In this document: positions 11,395 through 23,229 of the stretch, in pieces
How positions within the stretch are numbered: position 1 is the stretch's first letter
How the letters are laid out: each line of letters starts with the position of its first letter
Source: Rapana venosa
Taxonomy: Eukaryota; Mollusca; Gastropoda; Neogastropoda; Muricidae
Length of the DNA stretch: 64,000 bases
Reading direction: 5' to 3'
Assembly: GCA_028751875.1 (NCBI GenBank)
Contig: CM054151.1
Coordinates: 47,286,629-47,350,628 of the forward strand
Position numbers and translations under genes: made by a program
Notes under the pieces: model-generated
Told to the model about the DNA's origin: nothing
The model's database searches: none
Seen by the model: the letters and a program-made list of their open reading frames with translations, nothing else

Positions 11395-14300
11395 GTCTGC
11401 CTATATGTACTCTCCTAATCATCATCATCATCAGACCCGTGACCTTGGCGGTCGTGGGGGAGACATGAAAGACGATGCCGTGGTAAGCCTCCTCCATCCA
11501 TCTCGGTCCTCGGCTCTGCGCAGTAGTGCCGAGTCATTCATCCTGGTCCATTCTCTGATGTTGTCCATCCATGACTTGTTCTGTCTTCCCCTCCTTCTGC
11601 CACCTTCGAGTGTTCCCTGCAGTACTGTTTTGGGCAGAGTGTTGTGGCGGGTGACGTGGCCGAACCATGTCAGCTTTTTCTTCTTGACGATGGTGAAAAG
11701 GGGGTTCCTGTGGACCTGCCAGCCGTGTTATTTGACTCTTAAACAAATTTCATTCGTCTTTCGTTCTCTCCAGGATATGCCCAGTAGTTTTCTATGGCAT
11801 TTTGTTTCAAATGACTGGATTCGCTTTGCTGTTTCAGCAGTCAATGTCCAGGTTTCACTTCCGTACAGCAGGATCGTCTGAATTAGGGCTTTGTAGAGCT
11901 TTATTTTGATTGGGAAACTGATCTCTTTACTTTTTCCATATGGTGGTGAGTTTTGTCATGGAAGATGTTGCCATGGCTATTCTGACTTTGATTTCTGTCG
12001 TCGATCGACCGTCCTTTGTGAGTGTAGCGCCAAGGTATTTAAAAGCGTCTACCTCCTCCAGTTGTTGGCCGTTCATGTAATTTTAGCAGTGGCATTGCTC
12101 GTGCTGTTCACAAGTACTTTACTTTTCTCCGAGCTCACCTCCATCCCATATGCTCCAGCTCTGTTCTCAAGTCTGGTCGTAAGATCTTGCAGCTCTGTGT
12201 TACTTCCGCCCATGAGGTCAATGTCATCGGCAAACCGTAAGGGTTGTTGAGGAGGTCTGCCGCCAATGGAATGGTAGAGTGGAAGTCATGGAGGGTCTCT
12301 CTCATAATGTTTTCCAAGAACAGATTGAACAGGACTGGAGATAACAGGCATCCTTGTCGGACCCCAACTGTGGTTTATGAAGTAGTCTCCGACCTGATTG
12401 TTCAGAAGGACTGCACTGCTTGCGGTGTTGTACAGTGCTTAAATGGTTTGCACTAGTCCTTCTTCAATGCCAAACATTCTGAGGACCTGCCACAGGCCTT
12501 CGTGCCATACTCTGTCAAAAGCCTTCTTGAAGTCGATGAAGTTTTTGGAACAGGTCTCTCTGATGTTGAAGATTTTTTCCATCATGATGTGGCAGTTAAA
12601 AATCTGTTCGTTTGTGTTTCCTGCCTGCCCTGAACCCAGCTTGTTCCTCTGCAAGGTGTTCTTCTGCCTCCTTCTTGAGTCGATTCAAAATAACTTTGAG
12701 CATGATCTTGCTGGCGTGGCTGATGAGGCTGATTGTTCTATAGTTTTGGCATTGGCGTAAATTCCCCTTCTTGGGCAGGGGTATAATGAGTGATTGTGTC
12801 CATTCTGTTGGCCACTGTTTTGTCTCCCAAATCTTCTGACAGATAGCTGTAACATAGTGATGACTGTTTCGCCACCAAGCTTGAGCAGCTCTGCTGGTAT
12901 ATTGTCTGCTCCTGGGGACTTTCCTACTGGTAAGCTGCGGATGGCTTCTTCCACTTCTTCCCTCAGTAAGGTAATGGCGAGGGTGCTCTTGATGTTGCTG
13001 CTTTCTCTTCTATTATGCTCTTGTCAGGTTGTATTGGGTAGTTGTACAGTTCTTGACAATATTCAGACCACCTGTTCAATGCAGCTGAGCTTTCTGTGGG
13101 AGGTTTCCGGAGCTGTCTTCAATGACTGAAGATTTGGTTTGAAGTGGTTTTGTAAGTTTCTTCAGGGTGTCGTATGCCTTTTTACTGTTGCCCACTTTCA
13201 TGCTTTTTTCGATCTCATCACATTGATCACTGATCCACTTCTCTCTGGCCTTTAACATTGACTTCTTCACGAGATTGTTGGCCTCCCGGTATTCTTTAGG
13301 GTTGGAAGACCTGGTTGGTTTCAGTGCTCTTCTTGTATCGCAGAGGTCCAAGATGTCATTGGTAGTCCATGGCTGGTGTTTATTCCTCTGACGACCGAGT
13401 ACCTCCTCTGCTGTTTCTCGGGCTGCCTCATTGAAGTTGTTGGTGAGGTCATTGATGTCATTGTCCAGGAGGGTTAATGCCGCAAAACGTCCGCCAAGCT
13501 TAGCTTGGAAGATCTCCTCGACATCTGGATCTTTCAGTTTGTCCACGTCAAATTTGATACGTGGGTTTGCAGGCTGTTTGTTTTTCTTCAGCTTCATTTT
13601 GAATACCAGCAGCACAAGGTCGTGGTCGCTGCCTATGTCAGCTCCAGGTAGGTTTTTTGTTCTGGCTCTGTTGATGGGTGGATTTGAAGCGCCGTGGTGT
13701 TAAGATAAAATCTATTTGGTTATGGATCTTGCCGTTTGGCGCATGCCAGGTTTTTCCTCCTTGACTGCTTGTGGGGATAGAGGGTATTGGCAATGGTAAG
13801 TCTGTGGGTGCAGGCAAACTCCAGCAGACGTAAATCCCCTGTCGTTGGTCTCCCCAGTTCCAAACTGACCAACTGTTCCGGCCCATTGGTTGTAAGAGTC
13901 AGGACCTACTTTGGCGTTAAAATCCCCTTGGATGATGATGATGTCCTTCTTGGGTATTTTCATAATGGTCTCTTCAAGATCTTCATAAAATTCTTCTACT
14001 TCTTCATCTGCATGGTCAGATGATGGTGCATAGATTTGTATGATGGTGATGTTCTTGGGCTTGGGGCCCACACCCGGATGCTGATAACCCTGCTGGAAGC
14101 CGTGTACAGCTGATAATGCACCCCCCTACTTCCTTTCTGACAATAAATGCCACTCCATGTCGGTGATGTTTCTCTTGGCCACTGTACCAGATCTTGTTGC
14201 CTTCTTCAGTCAATGTCTCACCAAATCCTGTCCAATCTCACTTCTCCTAGTCAATAATGTCCCATTTATATCGGCTAAGCTCATACTCTAGTTCTTTGAT

Positions 14301-14520
14301 TTTTCCGCACTGGTAGAGTGTACGGACATTCCATGTACCAATGGTGATTTGTTCTCTAGGGAGCTTAAGTAATGTTTTAACTCCAGTAGCTGACTTGTCA
14401 CTTCCACCCTGGTGTTGATCAATGGAAAGCGCGGTCGTTGGTAACCCGGGCCTCGACCGATCCGGTATCATTTTGGCTTTGCATTTGTCTTTCATGTTTT
14501 TTCTGGGGGCTTAGGATATT
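11395..14520 (-). mobile_element. RTE-like LINE B1: endonuclease plus reverse transcriptase, frameshifted
   Basis: Read from right to left this is a nearly complete endonuclease/reverse-transcriptase element. The endonuclease begins GTWNVRTL near 14330 and includes GDFNAKVG near 13915. A linker follows (LGGRFAALTLLDNDINDL near 13475). The RT has GKSPGADNIPAELL near 12910, FIDFKKAFDRVWH near 12520 and a catalytic FADDIDLMG near 12225. The 3' end is a (GAT)n tail at 11417-11431, as in RTE-type elements. At least five frame changes break it, so it is not active as assembled. It sits immediately downstream of B2 in the same orientation. The family is related to the sequences often mis-annotated in animal genomes as craniofacial development protein 2-like. 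Confidence 0.85.
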
Positions 14521-14699
14521 CCTTGGTGGCGCCAATCTCCTCTCCAAGTCTCCATATGTTTTGGGTTTTTTCTATTGGGGTTTCCTCCCCCACATGCGAC
14601 AGGTTGTACTGGGTTACATGGATACCAGTAGCAGTAGCAGAGAACTCCTCTGAATGACCTGGAAAAAACCCTCAGAATTGAGGAAAAAACCCTCAGAAT

Positions 14700-17041
14700 T
14701 CAGAACACGCTTGCCTATGATATGACTCTCACTCACTCCTCACTCACTCACTCATCCCTTGGTCGGGACGACCGTTGAGGTACCCGCACGGACGCTGCAA
14801 GTGGACCGCCAAATGGTTCTGTCCTGGGCTGCTTTCACGAGGTTTGGTACAGTGAGGCCGGTCCACTCCTTGATGTTGGATATCCAGCTTTTGCGTGGTC
14901 GTCCCTGCCTCCTTGCTCCTTCCACCATTCCCTGCAGGACTGTCTTTGACAGGCTGTTATGCCTTGTTGTGTGGCCAAACCATTTCAGTTTCCTCCGTTT
15001 GACTGTATCTAGCAATGGTTCTTGTTTGCCAGCCAGTGCCTCGATCATGCTGCCAGACGTAGTCATTGTTTTACGTCTCTGTAGGTGATGTTCAGGATCC
15101 GCCTGAGGCACTTCATCTCAAGGCTTGAATGCGACGTTTTAAATCGGCAGTAAGTTTCCATGCTTCACAGCTGTACAAGGCAATGGATGTGACGAGTGCC
15201 TTGTAGAGTCTGACCTTAGTGTGGGTTCTGATGTTGTGGTTTCTCCACACTTTCGCCAGCTTAGTCATGGAGGAGAGTGCCACAGCAAGTCTGATCTTCA
15301 CCTCTTGTGTGCTCGTGCCTTCTTTGGTGATGACTGCTCCAAGGTACTTGAAAGTTTCCACCTCCTCTAGTGTCTCGCCACTCATCTTGATGCTGGTGGG
15401 AGTGGTCGGTGTGGTACTGTTCACTAGGATCTTGCTCTTTTCCGTGCTGATCTCCATACCGTGGGCATTGGCTGATGTTTCCAGTCTGGTGGTGAGATCC
15501 TGGAGTTCTTCTTCACTGCGGCCCATGAGATCAATATCGTCTGCGAATCGAAGATTGCAGACTGGCCTTCCTCCTATTGTGATTGTGGTCTTGAAGTCAA
15601 GGAGGGCCTCCTGCATGATGTTCTCCAGGAACACGTTGAGAAGAACGGGGATAGCGGGCAGCCTTGTCGAACTCCAACTGAAGTCCGGAAGAACTCCCCG
15701 ATTTCTCCACCCATGAGGACTGCACTGTGGGAGCTGTCATACAGCGCCTGGATGACTTGAATCAGGTCCTCGTCGAAGCTATAGTCTCTCATGACTTGCC
15801 ACAGAGCTTCTTGCCACACTCGGTCGAAGGCCTTCTTGAAGTCAATGAAGTTGTTGTAGAGCTGTAGCTGATGTTGGAGATGCTTCTCTATGAGCATTCT
15901 GATGTTGAAGATCTGCTCGACAGTGCTTCGACCTGGTCTGAATCCTGCCTGTTCTTCTGATAGGATTTCTTCTGCTTGTGGTTTCAGTCTGTTCAAGGCA
16001 ATGCGTAGCAAACTTTGCTTGGATGGCTTATCAGACTGATTGTTCTGTAATTTTGGCACTTCTTCAGGTCTCCCTTCTTTGGAAGTGGAACTATGATGGA
16101 TTGGGTCCACTGTTCAGGCCCCTCTTTGTGGTTCCAGATGCGTTGGCAGATGATTGTTAATGCCTTGATCATCTCTGGGCCTCCGTTCTTGATGAGCTCA
16201 GCCGGGATGTTGTCAAACCCTGGTGACTTGCCTCCTTTCAGGATCTTACTGCTTCTTTACCTCTTCCTCCAGCACCTGTGTGCTTCAGGATCTGATGGTC
16301 TGGGATCTTGCTCGTGAAGTTTGTTCGGATCAGCCTTCAGCTTGTAGTTGTACAGGTCGCTGCAATATTCTGTCCATCTCTTCATGATAGTGGCGCTCTC
16401 TGTAAGGACTGACCCCTCTTTTTGTCTTCAATAACGGAGGTCTTTGGCTGCTGGACTTGGTTAGTACCTTGATGGTCTGGTACGACCTCTTTGCTGTCTC
16501 CTTTCGCCATTGCCTTCTCAACCTTGGAGCATTGTTCTGACACTCCAGTTCCCCATAGGCCTCAGTCATCTTCTTCTTGATTGACCTGTTGACTGTTCTA
16601 TACTCTTCGGCCGTTTCTGGGTTTTTGTTCTTCTCTGGCTTTAGCTCCCTACGTTGGTCGCACAGGTCCAGGATATCGTTGGTAACCCACGGTTGGTTCT
16701 TTTTCCTCTCTTTCCCAAGGATCTCCAGCGCTGTCTCCTAAATGGTCTTGCTGAAGGTCTCAGTGAGGTTGTTGATGTCATCTTGGAGGAAATTCAATGC
16801 TGCAAATCTGCCCCCTATCTCAGCTTTAAAGATTTAGCGACTTCGGGGTCCTTCAGCTTTTCCATGTTGAACCGCAAACGGGGATTTCTCTTCTGGTTCT
16901 TGGTCTTCAGCTTGATCTGTAGGGTCATGAGTACCATGTCGTGGTCACTGCCAATATCAGCGCCAGGGAAACTTCTTGTCTGGGCTTTGTTGATGCTCGA
17001 CTTAAATCGTTTGGGGGCCAAGATGTAGTCAATCTGGTTAT
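14700..17041 (-). mobile_element. RTE-like LINE B2: 5'-truncated endonuclease/RT, diverged relative of B1
   Basis: Minus-strand order: end of the endonuclease (GSDHDMV near 16940), linker (IGGRFAALNFLQDDINNL near 16800), RT fingers (SEEQAGFRPGRSTVEQIF near 15925), FIDFKKAFDRVWQ near 15835, GVRQGCPLSP near 15670, catalytic RFADDIDLMGR near 15535, and the C-terminal KWFGHTTRH near 14985. The 3' tail is a (TGAG)n tract at 14728-14758. The linker matches B1 in order but differs at many residues, so the two are paralogous families, not a simple duplicate. At least three frame breaks exist. The first two thirds of the endonuclease are missing. Confidence 0.85.
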
Positions 17042-17210
17042 GTTATGATATGGCTAGGTACTTGAAAAGAGTTGTACATGCAAACTTTTCATCCAGTGTG
17101 TACTTATGGTCTTATAGTGCTTTCTTTCTTTCTTTCTTTCGTTTTAAACACATTTTTAAAATTCAATTTTGCATGTTATAATATTAAAGAAAATGAATTT
17201 ACATGACACC
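17042..17210. other. AT-rich spacer with (CTTT)n
   Basis: Contains (TTTC)4 at 17127-17142 and AT-rich DNA. No gene. Confidence 0.6.
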
Positions 17211-17300
17211 TGCTAGAGCTCCGAGGTTCACCAATGGTGAGATCTGTGCGAATGCGACCGCTTTTGCCCGTCACTAAAGAAGCCGCACTCCATCTTCTTG
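17211..17300 (-). mobile_element. SINE-like repeat S3 fragment (AGAGCTCCGAGG family)
   Basis: CTAGAGCTCCGAGGTTCACC opens a repeat also present at 28850, 32797, 56401 and (diverged) 56641. The longer copy at 56641 suggests that the tRNA-like head is at the other end on the - strand. Confidence 0.65.
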
Positions 17301-17310
17301 AATGACGTCT

Positions 17311-17485
17311 ACACACGACGCCTGTGTGCATGCAATTTTTAAAAGATGTTTGTCATTCGTTCTTACGGGTACGCAATGGCCTACTCTTCCAAAAAACGTG
17401 CAAGATGTCCTGCGTGCGTTCTCACACGGGACATTGGTTAATAGTCTCATCCGGAAGAATTTTGGAGGGAGTAGAGTCGGCACTG
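17311..17485 (-). mobile_element. S1 SINE, partial, reverse orientation
   Basis: The reverse complement carries GAGACTATTAACCAATG, the TGTGAGAACGCACGCAGG stretch and the conserved GGCCATTGCGTACC. The head and the AATAAA tail are absent. Confidence 0.75.
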
Positions 17486-17529
17486 AATGTTGCCCAGAAT
17501 AATGATGCGCTGTGGTAAACCCAGTGTGT

Positions 17530-17730
17530 TAAGCTGGGGAACACGCAACACCATCAGCAACATCTCTTATCCTGACTGCGGAAGAAACGTCCAAGAGACC
17601 TCATAACGTATGGACTGGGAAGGGAAACATCTGTTTACCTGACCACCACTAGTGAGATTCGAACACGTTAGCCCTGAATCAAGTTTCAAAGGTCCTATCC
17701 ACTCAGCCAGCAAGACCCCTTGCTTAGGTA
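17530..17730 (-). mobile_element. tRNA-derived SINE S4, reverse orientation
   Basis: On the - strand the head reads CTGGCTGAGTGGATAGGACC (A box) and, about 30 bp on, GTGTTCGAATCTCAC (B box), a spacing normal for a tRNA-derived promoter. The body runs left to about 17530. A second copy is at 29170-29365, within the duplicated segment. Confidence 0.75.
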
Positions 17731-17784
17731 AAAAATAAAAAGATAAAGGTTTTGGCCAAGACCTGGACTGAATGATGAAAGTTC

Positions 17785-17855
17785 TTCTGTTCTTCCTGTT
17801 CTTCTTGTTCTTCTTCTTCTTCTTCTTCTTTGTCTTCTTCTTCTTCTTCTTCTCG
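17785..17855. repeat. (TTC)n microsatellite
   Basis: Interrupted TTC repeats, also at 29415-29495 in the second copy with a different length. Confidence 0.95.
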
Positions 17856-17859
17856 TCTT

Positions 17860-18368
17860 CTGTGAATGTCTTCACTTGTACACTCCTTCTTCGTTCCTCC
17901 CCTCTGATGCAGATACCTTGTCCTTACGAATACCTAGTTCAACCAATCCACCATCGGGCCCTCGCTTTTCTCAATTTCTGGTCCATTGATGTGGAATGAT
18001 CATCCCTCTCACTCTCCGCAAAAGTCTTCTTATGACACTTTAAAAAACCAGCCTCAAGGCATATTTATTTCAAACCTAAGATTTTCCCTCCCCGCCTCAT
18101 CTCAAGTTTTCCCTGCCTTCAACACCAAGATTTTATTGCCCTCCAGGGTGGTGACCTGTGTGTGTGTTGTGTGGTGTGTTGTGTGTGTGTGTGTGTGTGG
18201 TGTGGGGCCGCGTGCGCGTGTGTGCATTTAGGGACTTGATGGAACTATTACTGTCACTTGGGTTTTATGACTGTGTAAAATGAGTTTGATGCAAGCGCTT
18301 TTGATTTGTCTCTGGGAAGATATACGCTATATAAATTCCATTTATTATTATTTTTATTATTTCTTCTT
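17860..18368 (+). mobile_element. LINE C, 3' end (RT C-terminus and untranslated tail)
   Basis: The coding remnant (17880-18085) reads DADTLSLRIP, then FNQ, then a SISGPLMW-like segment and an AYLFQT-like end, the usual C-terminus of Jockey/CR1-type proteins. A (GT)n tract (18155-18215) interrupts the 3' untranslated part. The end is GATTTGTCTCTGGGAAG, then GCTATATAAATTCCATT and (ATT)n. The same tail occurs alone at 49505-49580, 57865-57935 (-) and 61681-61750. Confidence 0.75.
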
Positions 18369-18371
18369 CTT

Positions 18372-18500
18372 CTTTGACGAATTCTCAGACAGCAATATTG
18401 CGCCTGTCTAATGAGAAAAAATGGTAGTGCTGCCGTAAGGGAAAAACGGGCCCGGCTGGGTTTGCTTTTAAGCTTTTGGAAAAAAATGCAAAAAAGGGTG
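18372..18500 (+). repeat. Interspersed repeat X, truncated by the gap
   Basis: GACGAATTCTCAGACAGC opens repeat X, whose complete copies are at 30008-30300, 38022-38345 and 39112-39490. The last 100 bases before the gap are garbled relative to the copy at 30020-30160, consistent with poor contig-end quality. Confidence 0.7.
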
Positions 18501-19000
18501 NNNNNNNNNNNNNNNNNNNNNNNNNNNNNNNNNNNNNNNNNNNNNNNNNNNNNNNNNNNNNNNNNNNNNNNNNNNNNNNNNNNNNNNNNNNNNNNNNNNN
18601 NNNNNNNNNNNNNNNNNNNNNNNNNNNNNNNNNNNNNNNNNNNNNNNNNNNNNNNNNNNNNNNNNNNNNNNNNNNNNNNNNNNNNNNNNNNNNNNNNNNN
18701 NNNNNNNNNNNNNNNNNNNNNNNNNNNNNNNNNNNNNNNNNNNNNNNNNNNNNNNNNNNNNNNNNNNNNNNNNNNNNNNNNNNNNNNNNNNNNNNNNNNN
18801 NNNNNNNNNNNNNNNNNNNNNNNNNNNNNNNNNNNNNNNNNNNNNNNNNNNNNNNNNNNNNNNNNNNNNNNNNNNNNNNNNNNNNNNNNNNNNNNNNNNN
18901 NNNNNNNNNNNNNNNNNNNNNNNNNNNNNNNNNNNNNNNNNNNNNNNNNNNNNNNNNNNNNNNNNNNNNNNNNNNNNNNNNNNNNNNNNNNNNNNNNNNN
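18501..19000. other. Assembly gap of exactly 500 N
   Basis: Exactly 500 N suggests a scaffolding placeholder of unknown real size. Confidence 1.
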
Positions 19001-19660
19001 ATTCTGTGTTGGTCAAGGCGGCAGGTCCGGAAAATCTTACGGCAACATGTCAAATTGCCCAGTTTCAGGATGTTGCATAACTTATTGTTACCATGTCTCC
19101 CAGGGGGGCACAGATTCATTGTTTCCCACGATAATGTTGTTCACTATGATCGCATGTATATGTCTGCAAACCAGTTGCTGTCACTCTCCTGTCAGAATTT
19201 AATCCTTGGCGACCGTGCTCCCAAAAAAAGGGATGGGGGGTGGGGTTTTGTAGAGGAAAGAACAAAAACAGTCATGGTTTGCAAATCAACTACAGTTTAC
19301 AACTAGCATGACCCTAATTGTATCAGCGAGCAAAGGCAAACAAGAAAGAGCACTTTAGAGGAAGACAAATCAATAAAACCAAACAATACATGGGCCCATG
19401 GCCAAAAACAAACAAAAACCCAATACCCCCCCCCCCCCCATCTCCACACCACACACACACTAAAACCAAACAACAGAAATTTATCGATGTGGCAGTGGCT
19501 TTACTGGACACTCTCGGATTTAAAAGCAGACCTCCACTCGCGGATATGGCCACCGGATACGACACACTTGATCACCTGCAATCGATGAGAGTTATCTGAT
19601 CTTTATGTCCTTCTCTTTGTCTCTCTCTGTCTCTCTGTCTCTGTCTCTGTCTCTCTCTCA

Positions 19661-21306
19661 TTCAAAAATGACATATCTTGTTTCAATGACCTTGCCTTAG
19701 TGAAAGAATTTTGCATTTCTAAAAAGATTACTTCAATGTAAAAATCCCATTCCTGGCAGTACAATGAAGTATATTTTTCTCTAATGCATCTCAAGCAGAC
19801 GTCCACTCATGGTCTAGATGACTTAGACGGGAAAATCCTTAAGCTCAGGGCTCATATAATATGTGATTCCTTAACATATTTGTATAACCTTTGTATCGAT
19901 AAATGCTACTTCCAAGCATTTTCAAACAAGCCAAAATAATTCCTTTGTACAAATCTGGTAATAAAACTGATCCTTCAGATTACAGACCTATTTCAATATA
20001 TTTGTACTTTCTAAGCCTTTGGAAAAGCATATATATCAGTGCCTCATGGCTCACATTTCAAAATATAGCTTACTTCATCCAAATCAGTTGGCTTTAGAAA
20101 AAATCATTCTTGTCATACAGCTCTGATTGGTCTTCTTGATGAATGGTTAAAAATCATCAATGATAGCAATTTACTGGTGTGCTATTTATTGATTTTGCCA
20201 AAGCATTTGATGTCATAGATTATAACCTTTTAATCCGTAAATTGGTACCATATAATTTTCTGACGATGCTTTGTCACTCATAAAATCATTTCTTAATAGT
20301 CGAACCCACACTGTTTGGCTAGATAATGAGCATTTGAATTTATGTCACAAAAATGTGGTGTTCTGGAAGGATCAGTATTAGGGTCTTTTCCCTTTTTTAC
20401 TATTATATCAATGACCTTCCTTTATTCATTTCTAAAGGCGTAACTGAACTCTTTGCTGTGATACTACTATCTACTCTTCTCATTCTGACTTTAAACAACT
20501 ATGAAACCTATGCAAAAAATGCTGATCAATTGCTGGAATGGACCCCTTAATCATTATGGCCCTAAAGGATCAAAAAACTAAATTCATGATAATTACGTCT
20601 CGACAAAAACACAAAACGTAACCTTTGCTCTGTCACAAGTTTATCTCGGTAATATACTATTAAAGAAATAGATACTATAGACTCTTAGGAGTTACTATTG
20701 ATAATGATCTTTCCTGGTCACCCCATATTGACTTCTTATACAAACGAATCTCTGAAAAGAATTTCAACTCTCTAAAATCAAAACCTTTCTAGACCTAGAT
20801 TCTCGTAAACAATTCTACTATGCTTATATCCAATTTTTTAAATTGATTATGCCTCAACATTATATGATGGGTGCAGTGCCAATAGCTTAAAACCTCTTTC
20901 AAGAATCCATAAACGAGCTCTTAAAATGGTACTCCTTAAGTCTTCGACTTTATTACCCCAAGACTATACTAAATTGGACATTCTCCCCCTAACTTTTCAT
21001 TTGAAATATAACAAAGCAATAATAATGTTTCGCATAATGAACGGTCTGGCTCCATCTACACTGACTAATAAGTTTCCAATTAACCAGTCAAGGTACACAA
21101 ATAACATAGTAATACCGAAACCAAGACTATATCTTTACAAGACAGCCTTTGTTACTCTGGAGGAACTGTTTGGAACTCATTACCAAAAAATCTTAAAAAG
21201 AAAAATAGCATTACTTCTTTTATATGCATAATTATAAATTTTACTTGTTCCAGAAGATTAGTCAAATATGCTACTAAACTATTTTCAGTTTTACGCTTGT
21301 TAAACT
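19661..21306 (+). mobile_element. LINE A, second copy
   Basis: Same element as 7830-9490. Motifs SDYRPISI and the FADD region are present, but the frame breaks repeatedly, including a base lost just at the catalytic box near 20457. The frameshift seen in copy 1 near 8309 is absent here (corresponding site near 20133), and the internal TGA is shared. Most breaks look like uncorrected base-calling errors. Confidence 0.85.
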
Positions 21307-21429
21307 GAAGCAACTGTTAGCACCACATTAGAAAAAATATCACTTTGAGGAAAGTACATGAAAGTAACATAGACATACTGTATACCTAATCTTTCATACT
21401 GTGTGCATTTGGAAATTTTCCTGTCAGTT

Positions 21430-22083
21430 GATTTTTTCTTGGGGGGGGTGTGAGGGGTGTTTTGGTTTGTTTTATTCTTTTTTTTATTTCGGTTTGTTTG
21501 CTTGGGGCTTTTTCTTTTTTTTCACTTTTTTTTCATTGTTTGGTTGGGATTAGGGTTGGGTTTTTTGTGGGGATGGGGGTTATTGTTTGGGTGGGGGGGA
21601 GGTAGGGGTTTTCTTTTTTTATTGTTAGTTTTTGTTTTTGTTTATTTTTGGAGGGTTTTTTGTTTGCTTGTTTCTTTGGGGGGGGGGGGGGGGAGGTTGC
21701 GTGATTTTTTTTGGGTGGTGATGGTGGTGGTAGTGATTTTTTAAATATATTTTTTGGGGGAAGGGGTTGTTTTGTTTTTAATTGTTGTTCCTTTTGTTTG
21801 TTTTTTTGTTTGTTTTTGTTTTTGCCAGTGGACTGGATGTAAAAGAGCAACTACTGCTTATTCTAATTACCCTCTTTGAATAAAAGTTTTCAAAGTTTTC
21901 TCTCTCTCTTTTCTCTTTTGACGCTGTCTGGTATCAGATTCTCCAGCTGTCTGACTCTCTGGTCTATCCGTCTGTGCCTCAGAGTCGGTCTGTGTCTGAG
22001 ACAGTCTGTCTGTCTGTCTGCCCCCACCCCCCATCTCTCTCTCTCTCTCACTGTTGTGTTGTGTGTTGTGTGTGTGTGTGTGT

Positions 22084-22115
<32 letters not shown>

Positions 22116-22121
22116 TGTGTG

Positions 22122-22171
<50 letters not shown>

Positions 22172-22487
22172 TCGGTCTGCCAACCCATCTCGGTCTGTCT
22201 GCCTGGGTGTTTGTTTTTTTCTAAACTTCCACTCGTTTTTTTTTCTCTCACCACTAAACTACATAACCACACATTGAAAATAGCATCAATAATTGCCGAT
22301 GAAATGGTAGACATACGCGATACATTTGAAAAAAATAATAGGCCTTGTAGCAGCAGCAGCAGCAGCAGTAAAAGTAGTAGTAGCAGCAGTAGTAGAAGTT
22401 GCAACAGAAGTAGCAGCAGCAGCAGCAGTAGTAGTCTGTTACTGTTGTTGTTGTTGTTGCTGCTGCTGCTGCTGCTGCTCCTCCTCC

Positions 22488-22521
<34 letters not shown>

Positions 22522-22550
22522 TCTACTACTACCACACAAACAAACAAACC

Positions 22551-22586
<36 letters not shown>

Positions 22587-22680
22587 ACTACTACTACTGT
22601 TGCTGCTGCTATTATCGTTCTTTTTTGTTGTCATTGTTGTTGCTCTTGTCCTCCTCCTCCTCCTCCTTCTTCTTCTTCTC
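21430..22680. repeat. T/G-rich, CT/GT/GA and triplet repeats, second copy
   Basis: Corresponds to 9600-10960. The (GT)n block at 22060-22130 has no counterpart in copy 1, and the CTG run at 22554-22586 is longer than its counterpart near 10730-10745. Confidence 0.85.
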
Positions 22681-23229
22681 TTCTCCTCTCCTTTTCCTTC
22701 CTTTCTTCTACTCCTTTCTCTTATCTGTTCCTCCTTTTTATTTCTTTTCCTCTCGTCCCCTCCTTCTAGCCTTCTACCCTTCTCTTCTTCCTTTCCCCTC
22801 GGCTTGCTGAACTAGGGTTCCCTGTTGAGGGGAAAATTGGGGTTTTGGGCGTTGTTTTTCTTAAGGTTGCTGCACTGGACCGGGGGAGTGGCGGCGTGTT
22901 ACCAGGGCCCAGGTGGGGGTTTTTTTTTTTGTTTTGTCACTGGGCCCTCCCCCGCCGCGCCTGATGGCCCCAATTCTTTGACTGGAATTCGGTCTAGGCC
23001 GGGTGTAAGATTTCAATGGATATGTTTAATGCCCCGGGTTTTTCGCTTTAAACGTTTACCCTTTTTTGGCCGGGCGAGTAGGGGTTGTCAAAATGGGAGC
23101 TAATTTGGGGCCAAACCCGGGCATTTTTTTTGTTTAAAGTGGGTATGTTGAGATTGTCTTTGCTTGACAAATGTTAGCGTAACAATTTTCCTTTTCCCCT
23201 TTTAAATTTTAAAGGAGAGAAAAATTACT

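Larger units (their letters stand above)
7158..18500. repeat. Duplicated segment, copy 1 (right end of the left contig)
   Basis: This stretch matches 19001-30165 base for base except for scattered single-base indels and one poor-quality zone. The order of elements is identical: LINE A (+), T/G-rich DNA, CT/GA and triplet repeats, RTE-like B1 and B2 (-), SINE cluster, (TTC)n, LINE C 3' end, repeat X. It stops at the 500-N gap. See findings for why this is probably an unmerged contig overlap. Confidence 0.95.
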
